In this document: piece by piece, positions 35,113-48,500 of the stretch
Numbering within the stretch: the first letter of the stretch is position 1
Layout: each line of letters begins with the position of its first letter
Source of the DNA: Apodospora peruviana
Lineage: Eukaryota > Ascomycota > Sordariomycetes > Sordariales > Lasiosphaeriaceae
Length of the DNA: 64,000 nt
Direction: 5' to 3'
Assembly: GCA_033439685.1 (NCBI GenBank)
Contig: JAUEDM010000004.1
Coordinates: 2,480,001 to 2,544,000 of the forward strand
Translations under genes and position numbers: made by a program
The notes under the pieces: generated by a model
The model's database searches: none
Told to the model about the DNA's origin: nothing
The model's input: the letters and a program-made list of their open reading frames with translations, nothing else

Positions 35113-38100
35113 TCACCCTACCATCCTGACCAAAACGATGACGAGAAACAGAAACACCACCAACAACTTGGCTCCCGAAAACAGCATCCACATCGCCTCC
35201 CGCCATCCCCTTATTTTTATCGACTGTCCATGAAAAGCCTCGACAGCTTCAGATCCAGAAGCCAAAAGCGACTTTTCCACCCCACCCCACTCCGAACTTC
35301 CACTTCCAAGATTTCCTTTGGCGTTTCCGTCCTCCATCAGCACTGGGCTGCGGATACTACATGTAGCCAGGCCAGAACCATCACCGGCGGCTTTGGCTTT
35401 AGCTTTATCAACCTCTCCCTCATCGCCACGACGACCATTTCCATCATCACCACTACCACCACAACTACTGACAACAAGGGGGAAACCAACCTCACCACTA
35501 TCATGCCCAAACGCAACCAGCACCGCAGCCACGGCGGGATGCATGCCGACCTCGGTCGCTCTGCGCGCCCACTCGACCAACGGAACCTCGGCGAAATCGT
35601 CCCTGTCGGACGCCAAGTCGACGTACGTGCCGTCGGCCGTGCCTTTAAGGACCCAATCGCGCATGTTATTGAGCGGCAGATTGAGGCGACCAGCGTGGTT
35701 GACGAAACGGACCACTCCTCCTCCCTGGCAGCAGCCTTCTTTGCCAACAACAACCTCCGAGCGGTGGTCCGAGTCCGACATGGATAGAGCAGAAGCCCGC
35801 AAAATCCTCGACACGACATCCTCCAGTCGAACCACGTTCAGGAACCCGCGTCCAAAAGTCCCGTGAGATAATGCAGGGACAGCTCGAAGTTTGTGGATAT
35901 ACGCGAATATGTTGTGAAGACCATCGAGCTCAGGCGGCGATGCTGTTGTGTCGTCGTCTCCATCCACCGTGATTCGACTGATGAGGGTAGGTCGATGGAC
36001 ATAGACTTGCCAACTGGGATACCGCTCTGCAACTTTCTCTAAAAACCTTTCGCTCGCCCACTTGCACGCCGTGTAACCGTCTGCCCGAAGGCCGTCGGTT
36101 GTTGATGGCTGCTGCGGTGGTGGTGGCGTTGAAGACACCGAGACCTCGTCCAAAACAGCAGTCTCTGGAGAGGGCAACAGACTCCCCACACCAGCGGAAG
36201 AGATGTAGTGAAATGGGATCTGGCGCGAAGCACTCCACTCGATCAGGTCTCTTGTGGTGGCAAAATTGGACTGTTTGAGGGAGTGGTACGTCTTCATGTG
36301 GGACGTGTCGGCACCGTTGTGGATCACCAGGGACGCGCGGCTGAAGAGTTGGGTTATGGTTTGCTGGGACAAGCCCATTCGCGGGTGGTTGAGGTCACCC
36401 TGGTGGAGGGTAATTTTGTTGTCAGCGGTGAAGAACGACGGGAGGTCGGCCGGGGCCCGCGGGCGAACGGCCAAGCAGTGGATCTCGGTGATTGACTCAT
36501 CTGCCGTCATGGCGCGGACGAGAGCCGTGCCGAGGAGGCCCGTTGCACCGGTCAGGAGGACCACTCGTTTTGAGGAGGAAAACGTGTCCGCTTTGCCGAG
36601 TTGGAGACTTAACTCAAGCATACTAGGACTGAGTTGGGTCTCCTTCTCCCAGTCAATCGAACGGGAGGAAGCAACAGAGTCTGCGTCATTGGCTGATTTA
36701 TCGTCGTCGACGACGGTGTCGTCTTGATGAATTCGGTGAGCCATGTCGGACAAGACGCTCGCTTCGAACAGGGCCGCCAGTGGGACCTTGACGTCAAACT
36801 CGGCTCGTATCGCGTCCCGTAGAGTCAACAGTGTCAGAGAGGTTCCCCCGAGATGGAAAAAATCTGCATCTGGGGTGATGTTGGTCTTTGGACCGAGGAT
36901 TCGCTCCCAAATATCCCTGAGCTTCTCCTCTGTTGTGGACCAGACTATGATTTGGACATGTCCATCCCGGTCGTCCTGTCTCGGGAGAGGTAACTGGCTG
37001 ACGGCCCTGCGATCCAGCTTCCCTGAACTTGTCGTGGGTAGCTTGTCCAGTGTCACGATGTAGGCTGGTCGCATATAGAGGGGAACACCCTGAAGCTCGA
37101 GCTGTGCGCGAAGTCGTCGCAGGTAATTCGGCGATAACTCTTTCTCCTTCGGCCCTTTGCCATGTCCCATAGCGACTGATGATGATGGTGTCACGGCGGC
37201 ATCAAAAGCAACATGAGCAACGAGAAACTCGGGCGAGTCAGGCGACGTGCGACGCACCGATACGACGGCACCATTCAGCGACACGTTGTCTTCAACCCCC
37301 TGATCGACTTCAAGGCAGCCAGCTGCCTGTATGATTGCCACCTCAACCTCTCTCAGATCCACCCTCAGACCACGCAGCTTGACCATGGTGTCACCCGAGA
37401 TACGGCCCTCAATGACGAGCGCACCGCCATCCCGAGACCACCGTCCAAGATCCCCTGTTCGCTGCATCATCCCCCACCCCCTGGCACAGTCCTCGGACGA
37501 GGCAAAGGGATCGGGCATGAAGGTCTCGTCGTTCAACAAAGGTCTGTTGAGATACCCCCTCGCAACTCCCGGACCACCGATATATACTTCCCCTTGGAGG
37601 CCGGGCGGTAAGACGGCCTTGAGCTCGTCCAGGATATATATGCTGTAGTTTGGCAACGGGACGCCAACTGGATAGGGTAGTTGACCAGCCGAGTGTATGT
37701 TGTCGGAGTGGGATTGTTCCTTGGCCTCGTTCGCAGCATGAGCGTATCGAAAATAATCCAACTCCCCCACCACCGCGCAAAAGGTCGATTCGGTAGTCCC
37801 GTACATGTGATGGAATCGCAGGTCCCGCTTTCCCAAGGCTGCGAACTCGTTCACAACGACCGGGGAAAGCATTTCGCCCCCGACGAGAGCCGTTCGCCAC
37901 GGCGATGCTCTCAAGGCACCGGCACCACCCGTGTCACCACCCCCAGCGCCGTGTCTGAGCCAGCTCAGGTACTCGGACGGCGTCCCGTACGTGTGGGTTA
38001 CGCCATGCCGGACAATGAGCTCCGAGATGGCGCTGGCGTCACCGCGGAACCTGCGGGGCAGGAGGACCACGCGGCCGCCGAAGCAGAGGGCCGTGAAGAC

Positions 38101-40420
38101 CTGCATCAGGGACATGTCGAAGCCTTGGGCGCTTTGCTGGAGCACGACGTCGGAGCCGTCGGATGTTGGCCTCAGCCCGTAAAGGAGCTGGCAGGGCTCG
38201 AGCCATGAACTGACGCCTCGGTGTGTGAGGAGTATGCCCTTCGGGGTGCCAGACGAGCCGCTGGTGTAGAGGATCGTGGATACGGCGTCCGGGGTGGCTT
38301 GGATCTGGGGTCGGTGTTTGCGGCCGTCAAGAGGTGTTGAGGATGCTGTGATGGCTTCGTTGCTTTCGGTGCTACTATGCATAGGTGGAAGTGACACGTT
38401 CACAACCTTCATATCCGGCCAACCATCCAACAACCTGTCGGCATGTTCCATCGTATGCTCATCAACAAGCACCAACTGCGGCTGGCAGTCCTTGACCATT
38501 GCTGTGAGACGAGGCCACGGCGTGCCCAGATCCAGTGGTAAATACGCGGCGCCTACCCTCATGACGGCCAGTATCGAAGAGACCCAGTCGGGGGTGGGCT
38601 CCTGCATCACGGCGACTCGTGATCCGGGACCAAGCCCGGCCGCCAGGAGCTCACCGACTATCTTGTCGACTCTGCCATGTACGACGTCTTTGTATGAGGC
38701 CGCAGCCCCGTCATGTCCGGACAGCACGGCCTTCCGGTCTGGAAACCGCTCGGCCATGGCGTCTATGCGGTGGATTATTGTGCTCCCCCACTGGTGCTGC
38801 CCACGTGGCTTGTACAGGGGACCTCTGCCGAGGTCCAGACCTTGTTCCATCTCGGCTGCCTGGCCAAAGACGTCAGCCTTCCCTAGGGGGAGACTGGGTG
38901 TTGCTGCAAAGCTCGCCACGAGCGACGAATAGCTGCTGGCGAGGACCTGGGCGTCTGCTTGGGTGTACAGGTCGTCGCGGAGGATAAAGGTGATCTTGCA
39001 CTGGGAGCCTTGCTCCCCCGGCTGCTCGCTGTGGTTATTATTGTCGACGATATCGAGCGCAACGTCGTAGGCTACCTTGGATGGCTGGAAAGACAGAAGC
39101 TCGAGCTCGTGGGTGTGGCCCCAAGCCATTTTCTCGCCGCGGACCATTCGGTAGTCGATGAAGGCCTGGAAGATGGGTGATGTGTTTGCCGATCGGGAGA
39201 TGCCGGTTCTGTTGGTTAGGGGGTGTCAGGAAGGTTAGCCGTGTTAGGCATTCGGAATCAATACGGAAGTGAAACATACTCGTTCAATATCAACTGAAAC
39301 GGTACCATCGAGTTCTCCAGTGTACGGTGAGCTTTCTCCCTCACCTCGCTCAGGAGATCCTCAAACCTTTTGGACGACAGAGCTTCCGGCGCGCGGCTAC
39401 TGCTGCTACTGCTGCTGCTGCTGCTCTCGGCCCTCTCGGGAAAAATAACCGGCAAGATGTTCACAAAATCCCCAACAGCGCTCATCATATCTTCCTCGAT
39501 TCGGTTCGCATCCCCGATTCCGATTGAAAAGCTGTCGCTGCCCGAGTATCGCCATAGCAGAACCCTGAAGACGGCCAGGTAAAAGTGGAACGGCGTCGCC
39601 CTGCACCGCCGGCAGAGTGCCTGGACTCCGGACTTGATCTCGGGGCCGATGAGTAGGTCAAGGTACCTGTTTCCCTGTGAGCCCGTGAGGGATGGGCGGG
39701 TTTTGAGGGGGGAGAGCCGGAGGATTGGCAGAGTTGGAGGAGGACCCGATAGAAGGGATTTCCAGAAGCCAAGGGGTTGGGTTAGCTTCCCGGCGGCGAG
39801 GTCTGCGTGTTGACGTGAGCTGTAGTCGGGGTATTGCAACGTCTGGGATGGGATGGTATCATCGGTGGTAGTTTCTGGCCCCTCCACTTGGGTAATAGGG
39901 GGGCTGCTGGAGTAGCGGAGAAGGCGGTTGTAGTGCACCAGGATATCTGCCATGAGCGGCTGAAACGACGCGCCATCCATGGCCAGATGATGGACGCCGA
40001 TGACGAAGAAATTGGTCTTGACACTGCCGGAATCGCCGAGCAAAGAAACAAAGGCAAGCCGAACGGTCTTGCCGGTGGCGAGGTCGTAGACGTGGCTATG
40101 AATTTCGTCGACGATGGCCTGCAGCTCACCTTCGTGGCTGATGGCGGTATATTCCAAACGCAGCGCAGTACGGGGCATGACGCCCTGCTTCGGCTGGTTG
40201 TCGGAGGGGTCGACGAGGAAACAGGTGCGGAGAGATTCGTGCTGCTGCCCAACAGCTATCACGGCGCGTTTGAGGGCTTCGATGTCGAGCTCCGCCGCAC
40301 CGGTCACGCGGAACGCGGCGGTCAGGTTGAGGCTTGTCGGGCTTTGTTGTGCTGAGAATGCTGATGAGAACCAGAAGAGTGACTGGCTGTAGGAGAGGGG
40401 TTGGGATTTTTCGAGGGTTG

Positions 40421-40456
<36 letters not shown>

Positions 40457-43400
40457 CGTTGTTGTTGTCACTGTTGTTAGCCTTGTACTTCAGATGGTTT
40501 GGTACCGATGTCTCCGTGATTCTGGAAAGTTGAAGCCCGTGGCCGGTCAAAGGTGCGTCTATGGGTTCTGAATATGCCTTGTCGTCGTCGTTGTCGCCTC
40601 GGTTTTGAAGGTCGAGCCCGGATTCAGGACAACTGGGATTTAAACGCGGAGCAGTAAGAGGTGTATCAGGCCCAAAACTGTTGACCGACCCACTGGGGGT
40701 TGTTGCGGTGTTGTCAGCGTCACTGCTACCAGTGCTGGAAGTATACGAGTGAGAAGTAACGAAAAGGGGATCGAATTGTGATAAGTCGGCGGTCGTTGGG
40801 TCCTTGACTCGCGTCTCTTTGTCCGTGGGTGTCTCGGCCTTGAAACCGAATGTCTCCAGGATGGGCTCCACCTGTCGAGAGTTCTTGGATACCGTTGCAG
40901 TTACAACGGTGCCCCTGAGAACTACGCCCTTGGCCTGATCATCTGGTCGGGCAGATGGTAATATTGACCCGGGCCTCGCGCTCACCCCAGCCGGCGCAAC
41001 CACAGTGGCATCACCTCCCTCTTCATCGATCAGCGGTACATGGGCCTTCGGTATCCCCTCTACCGCAAGATCAACAAGCTCAGCAACCGCTGCACCGCTC
41101 AGGATTTTGAGCACGGGCACATTGACCTGGAACGTCTTGACAAACCAGCCACGCAGCTCCACGGCCATGATCGAGTCCACGCCCATCTCGGACAGGTGGA
41201 GCGTTGCAGCGTCTGCCTGCTCCAGCTTGTCGAGGTCCACCTGAAACAAGGCACTGAGCTTGCGCAGGACAGCCTCGCGAACTACACGCATCAGCTGGGA
41301 GCGGCCTCTCACCTGCGCGAGTCGGGTTTTTAAAGGGATGTTTGTTTTGTCCACACTCGCAGCCAGCATGGACTGCTCACTGTCGACCTCGTCGTCGTGT
41401 TGGTCTAGCGTGTAATGCATCAACAAGGGGGCTTCGTGCCATGAAGACGAGGGGGCCATCGCCAAGCCACTGGTAGTTTCGAGCGGTATTATGCCGTCGC
41501 TCTGACAACAGGGGCCGCGGCGTCCTGCCAGCACAGCCTCGGCAAAATGCTGCAAAAAGTCTTGCTCCGCGATGGGGAACCACTTTTGCGTCGCGGACTC
41601 GGATTTTGTGTTTTTAGCCGACGTCGACTTCAGGGTCGACTCGAGGCCCTCCTGGGTGATGTAGCCTGCGCCGAATATTGGCCCGATATGCATGACCGAA
41701 GCCGCCTGGCCACGACGGCGTCGGCGTTCCGCGAGCGCGGTCATGAACATGTTGGCAGCTGCGTAGTTTGCCTGGCCGGGCCGCCCAAAGATGGAGCCAA
41801 CCGAGGAGAAGAAGACGAAGAAGTCGAGATCGGCGGCGGCCGAGTCATCTGCGTGCTCAAACATTTGGTCCAGGTGCAAACTCCCGTCTACCTTTGGCCT
41901 AGTGACCCTGAGAAAGGCATCAAACGTCATTTCGCGGATCGATGTGTCTTCGAGGACCATTGCGCCCTGGCAGACGCCGCCGACGGGGGGCAGTGCGAGC
42001 CTTATGTGGTTGTGGTAGAGGTCTGTCATGGCCGATTTGCTAGTTAGGTCGCATGAGAACACGCTGACAACGGCGCCGTGAAGGTCGAGCATCTTATCCA
42101 CCCAGGCCTGCTTGACGGTTTCCCGAGCAGACCGGCTCGAAATGACAAGGTACCTGGCCCCGTGGTCGATCATCCACTCGCTGAGGAGAAGGCCTAGACC
42201 ACCGCTGAGGCCGGCCAGCCAGTAAGTCTTGGAGGCTGAGAAGCGGATTTGGGAAGAGGCTGGTTGGACTCGGAAGGGAATTGCTGTGCTTGAGTTGCTG
42301 GACCAATCGATAACTGCGTCGAGATACCGACCCTTGACTTCTTTGAGCGCGTGGTTGCCATCTGGCCTCTCTGTCCTTGTGTCTGTAACAGAGTCACCCG
42401 CACCCGGCGTGCGGAGACAGATTGTGTAAGTCGACAAGTCGAGACCATGCGCTTTGCACCTCTCCAACAGCATCAGAGTCCGTGAAACACAGTCCTTCAA
42501 GCGAGCGTTGATGACAGACGCCTGGTTCTTTGAGAGCGCCTCGCTCCATGCGTCCTCATGGTCGGGAGTGTGGCCTAAGAGCATATCGAGCGTACTGTAA
42601 TAGCAGTGATTCCTCACAACAGATCTGCGAAGACGTGGTGTAATCCCTGCTTCTACATCACGCCCAAGATCAAGAATCCCCGCAGTGTCGACAGGAAGCA
42701 AGGCGAGGATGGCATTATCGGTGGCCATTGGATGGATCACTCTCCAGTTGGGCTTGGGGGACTGGGAAGGGCAAGTTCCCGTCGTTGTGAACATCACATG
42801 GACTGGAACGCTTAGCTCGCATCGAGCTGCCTCGTCCGCTATGACGGTAGCAAAGGTCTCGTCGGGCGGCTCATGGACTATAACTACCATCCTAGTAGCT
42901 TTGTTCTTTTCCCTGTCCTCAAGGTCGCGAACGAGGTCCCCAAAGAACTGCGCTGCCAGCAGATGGTATGCGAGTATGGTCACAAAGGCAGCCTCGTCTC
43001 CGGGGATCGCCGATACGGGAATGACGGGGACAGCGGTGATGGGCGTCGCCAAGAGCGTGCGAGAACGGGAAAGCGCAACGACATGGGTGTGGGATTCCGA
43101 ATCACTATGGCCCAAGACGAGATTCATGAAGCCGCGAGGGTTGTTGGAGGCTCGGATCGCTGAACGGAGGGAGTAGGCTGTGCGGACGACCCCCACTGGG
43201 TTTATTACATCCGACCTACTAGTAGTAGTGGCGTCGGCAGGGACTCCCTGGAGGAACATCTCATCATGATGTCCCGTGCCGGGTGGTGGAATAACAAGTT
43301 CATAGTTGTGTTCTGTCCGACCAACTGACGAGGCAGCAGCAAAAATGGGACGTCTTGAAGAGTTGTACCGATCATTCATCTCCCGGCTGGGAACCATACG

Positions 43401-45467
43401 CGGGATAGCCAATGTCGTCCGGGCACTAGCCTCTCCGTTGCCAACAGACTGACGGACTAGCTCGGGCTCTATCGTCGCGAGGAAGCTATCGGGACCATCC
43501 CGGCGCTGCCACCTGGTGGCTGCCTTGAACCGGAGCAATGCCTCGGCCAGCTCGCGTGCGTCCAGCGCTGCGGCCGTCTCGACATCAAAAGACTGGACCT
43601 CGAGCGTGGGGATCTCGTGTCGAGCAGAGCGAAGCAGGCCAACCATCATGTTGGCGTGCGGGTTTTGGGTGCGGCGGCCCACCGAGACCCAGAGGATGGT
43701 TCCGGCTTGTTGGAGGAGCGTTTTGAGTCCACGCCAGTCGGCATCTGTCGAGATTGTCGACGAGTGGTCCACATCGATCAGGCTCAGAATAGTTGTTTCG
43801 CTTGTGATGTTGTTGATGAAGGAGGTCGAGGCAATGTCAGACAGAGATTGAGCTGTTTGTATATTGCCGTCTCTCCACTGGCCGTTGCCCAGGATGGACC
43901 TGACCTGCGCAAGAAGTCTCGACGTATGCAGGGTGCCTCCGCCCAGGAGGAGAAGATTCTGACTGTACTTCCTACCCTCTGGAGGGGAATCGTCGTCCCC
44001 TCCAAACAATGACAGGGGCACGGTCAACGGATCTCTCAGAAACGCGACGCGCTCATCGACAGCCTGCGACACAAAGACAAAAACAGGCGTCACCACGGTG
44101 GCAACATCACCATTGAGCCTGGTCGGAGCAGTCGTGGTATCGCAACCGGAAAACCCCGTGGTGCGGAGCAGGTGGTCCCAACGCGCGAGACCGACGCAGG
44201 GCGAAAGAATTCGGCCGTCGCCGTCGGCACCGAGCCACCAGCCCGGCATGGCGCCGAAGATGGTTCCGATCCTGGCGACCGAGTCGAGTTCGGGCAGTTC
44301 GAGCACGACCAGGAAGCCGCCTGGTCTGAGCAGCCGACGGACGTTTCGGACCGTTTCTGAGAGATTTGGCGCTGGAGATTAAGGTCAGTTTCTTTGTTGT
44401 TCGTCTCCTTGAATATGTCCTCCTCGCCTTTGTCCCTTGATCTTGACAATGTGTGTGTGTTCCAACTTGGAAAGATAATAGGCAGAGACTCACTTGCATG
44501 CAAGACGGCCGAAGCAATAATCAAGTCATACGAACCCTCCCTGTAGCCCTGTCCTCTGACATCCTTGCTCACATCCAGCAGCTTGAACGCCATCTTGCTG
44601 AGCTGAGCCGCGGAAAACTCTGCTTGAGCAGCCTCGAAGAACCCCGACGAGATATCCGTAAACGTGTACGACGCGAATCCGCCGGTTGTATTAGCGATTC
44701 CTTCTTGGCCGGCAATTTCTTTCAACACCTCCCTGGTCGCACTGCCAGTGCCAGCGCCGACCTCCAGGATGTTCAAGCGCCGCCCGTATCGGAAGACAAT
44801 CTGCCGGACCAGCTGGGCTAGGTATTGCGTGTGTTGGGCCATTCCGATAGCATCCTGGTAGTACCCAGACAGCAAGCCGTCGTCGCGCATGGCGACGTCA
44901 ACAGCCTGCGTCTTGCCGGCCACGATGTCTGCCATGTTTTCGCCGATCGCCTTAAGGAGCCTGACGTCGACAAGCTGTTTATATGGCTCGCATGCCACTT
45001 CCAGAATCTCGGGGGTGTCTTGATGCCACTCAGCTGCCCAGAAGGGGAGGTCTCCCCTCGCAGCGCGGGACAGGATGTGCGTCGCGAAGCCGAAGTAATA
45101 CTTCCAGGGCGAAGCTTCGAGTCTGGACGGGTGATTTCTCGGAAACTGGGCGTCGAGACGACGCAGATAGTAGATGGCCATGCGTTCTAGCAGGCTGGCA
45201 ACTCGGGCGTCCTCGGCCGTGTGATGGTGGCCGTCGGGGGACGTCGTGACGAGAGACGCATCGGGGGATGCCACGCCCCAGACTACCTGGCCGAACATGG
45301 GCTTGTCGTCTTGCGGAGTCGCCTGCGACAGGGGCACGCAGCTGAGGGACTCGACTCGGATCATCATCGCGTCCTCTTGCTTTTGCTTCCTGTCCGCGCC
45401 CATGTCACTGGTAGGAGTGCTGACAAAAAGTTCAATATCTCCGTCGAGAGATGACGATGATGATGAC

Positions 45468-45508
<41 letters not shown>

Positions 45509-48500
45509 CGCCCCGGTGGGTTGTTGTGTACATTCGAATGCAATCCTGCTGTCAGTTCCCCCCTGCTCGTCTCCGGTCCTCAGACTCCGACAAAGACGTG
45601 CATCTATCCTTACGGCGGCGATAGTCCTGGGGACGTGTAGCGCCCAAATCCCGCCGCTATTCGGTGCGCAGTAGGCCAAGAACACGGACTGAAACGCTGC
45701 GTCCAGGACAGCCGGGTGGATGAGCATTTCCGATGAAGGTGACTCGGAAGGTCGGTCGATATATCCCGTTGCGAAGCCAAGCCTCCTCTTGAGGCCAGAC
45801 AGGGCTCGGAACGGGCCCGTGTACTGGTACTCGAGCTCCGAGAGGGACCCGTAAAAGGCATCGCTGTCGATGCTAAATAGGTCCGGGACGGACCGGCTGG
45901 GGTGAAGGTCTCGAGGGGGGAGGATATAGCCCTCGGCGGTGGTTACATTCAGCGTGGCCGTGACCCTGCCGCTGGCGAGGAGGGTCAGGGCAGTGCCTCC
46001 AAGTGTCGGCGTGGCGTTGAACTTGAACACGGCGTGGATCTTGTGGATATTATCGCCGCCCCTTTGGTGTCGGATGTCGGTCAGGGAAGTCATGGTTTCG
46101 ACGCGCGTCTTGTCTGAGTCAAACGTCAACGCGTTGCCGATGTCGATATCCAGAATCTCAACCAGGGAAACCGAGAGCGTATCCGAGTCCCTTACGGCGA
46201 CTCGTGCCATAGCCACAGCAGCCTCTGCAGCCGCCACGACGTAGCCTGCGGCGGGGAAGACGGCCTGGTTCTGGAGCATGTGGCCGTTCAGCCAGGGTAC
46301 CTCCCTGGGGCTGAGGATGTTGCGCCAGCGCATGTCCTGCGTGGTGCTGTTGGCGGTGAGATGGCCGAGCAGCTCGTGCACCGGCCCGGGTCGGAACCGC
46401 GTGGACTTGGCGTGTCTGGACTCATGCCAGTACTCCTTCTCATGATTCCAGGCGTAAGGCGGCAGTCCTTTGACGGGTTGAAGTCTGTATCCCGAAACAC
46501 CGCCGGTGATGAATGTGTCGTAGGCTGACAGATCCAGGGAAGCTACAGGCCCCAGGTGAGTCCAAATGTAGCCGAGCGCGTTCGAGAATGACTCGATGGC
46601 GTTTTGGCCTCTTGAATGAAGGCCTGTGTAGAGGAGGTTGCGTCCGGGTGATAGGTCCTGAACAATTTGCAATGTCGGACCCTTCAAAGCTGGGTGTGGT
46701 CCAATCTCGATAACTAGATCGAAGGACCCATAATTTTTCCAAGCTGCCCTGACTGCAGACTCGAACATGACGGGGTTGAGCATGTTGTCGTTCCAGTACC
46801 TTCCTTTCAGAAGGGTGGTATTCTCAGCAGTAGCGGCCACCTCGCCCTCGGCAATCATCAGCTCTGTACCCTGCCCCCCATCGACACCGACACTGGATAC
46901 CCAACGGCATGTACTGGTCGAACTACCGGCCGAGTGAATCTGAATATCGAGCCTCCCCAAAGCAGAGAGATACGCACCGGAACAAGCGAGCATGTGCGGC
47001 GAGTGGTACGCCGTATCGACCTTGAGACGGCGAACGAATTTTCCTTCGTCCTTGAAGACGACACTGACCTCCTCTATGGCGTCTTCATCTCCCGACAAGG
47101 TCACGCTGGCGGACGAGTTGACGGCGGCGATGGATATTCGCCCGACAAGCTCTGGTTCGTTGCAGATCTCCCGGGCGTCCTCGAAAGAGGTCCCCACGGC
47201 TAGCATGGCCCCTTTCTTCTTCTGGCAATTATCAGTAGCGCTGCTAATATTCCCATCTCTCTCGGCGGTGGCAAGACTAGAATACATCCCTCGGTAGTAG
47301 GCAATGCAGATGGCGTCCTCGGCGGAAATGTCGCCGGCACAGTACGCGGCGGCAATCTCGCCGGACGAGTGGCCCACCACGGCACTGAACTGGACCCCGG
47401 GCACGACCGCGCGCATGAGGTCGACTTGCAGGATTTGTAGAGCCGTGCAGAGCGGTTGGGAAATGGCTGCCTCGCCGATCCTGGTGTGGTCATGGTTGCG
47501 CAGTAGTTCCTCTCTGAGGGACCAAGCAGGACGATCTGCTGCGGGAAGCTGGGCGAGTCGCGACTCGAGCTTGGCGATCGTTCGGCTGCAAACCGCTAAG
47601 CCGTCGCCAGATTGTTCGAGAAGGGCTGCCCCCATGCGTGCGGACTGTGCGCCTTGGCCGGTAAAAACGGCTAGGATGCTTGGTTTCTTCCCGGTGGTGG
47701 TGGTGGTGGTATTGGCAGTGTCTTTGTCCAAGGGGGAAGAAACGGAGGAATCACGGAATGTCGGACGTGCAATGATACTTCCTCGCTCGCTGGGTGGCTT
47801 GTGGAGTATTTCCTCCAGTTTCTGAAGTAGTTCAGGGACCGTGGAGGCGGTTACGGAAACACCAAAAGGGAACCGGGACCTGCGAGAGTGCAGCGTCATG
47901 GCTAGGTCGCGGAGGTTGATGACGGTCTGGTCAAGTCCCTCGTGATGTCGTAAATACTCACAGAACGAGTCGAGGTATGAGATTAGGGAAGTCTCGGAGG
48001 CGGCCGAAAACACAAAGGGGAGAAAAGGGGGACGATCTCGGGAAGATGAAGGAGTGGGACTGGCAGAAGGTGGGTGGCTGCAGGGCGTGTAACTCTCGAG
48101 GATGGCGTGCGCGTTGGAGCCACCAAAGCCGAAGCTGGTGAGGAATGAAAGTCATGGTTAGAGATAGCTGGTATCGGTCGGGGGTTACCCAGTAAAGGAC
48201 CTACCTATTCACACTGGCCCTACGAGGCTGGGCATGAGATGCAGCCGGCCAAGCAACCGCTTCGCCGGTGGGAATCTTTAGAAAACCTCTGTAGAATGGC
48301 TCCACCTTAGGGTTGATCTCGCGGAACAGCAGGTTGGGCGGGATGGTAGCGTGCTGCAAAGCCAGCGACGTCTTGATCAGTCCGGCAAGACCGGCGACGC
48401 TCTCGGAGTGGCCTATGACCGTCTTGACGCCGCCGACTAATAGCACTTTGCCTTCCAGTTTACTCTCCGCGTCGTGGGTGTGGTGGCTCTGATGATCTGG

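Noticed and set aside
35095..35787. 230-aa plus-strand open frame at the end of the megasynthase
   Set aside because: It is the shadow of the minus-strand coding sequence.
39147..39258. A gene boundary between a PKS gene and a separate NRPS gene
   Set aside because: A phase-2 intron (39279-39209) joins the two frames within the condensation domain, with conserved residues ISRSANTSPIFQAFIDYR right after the splice.
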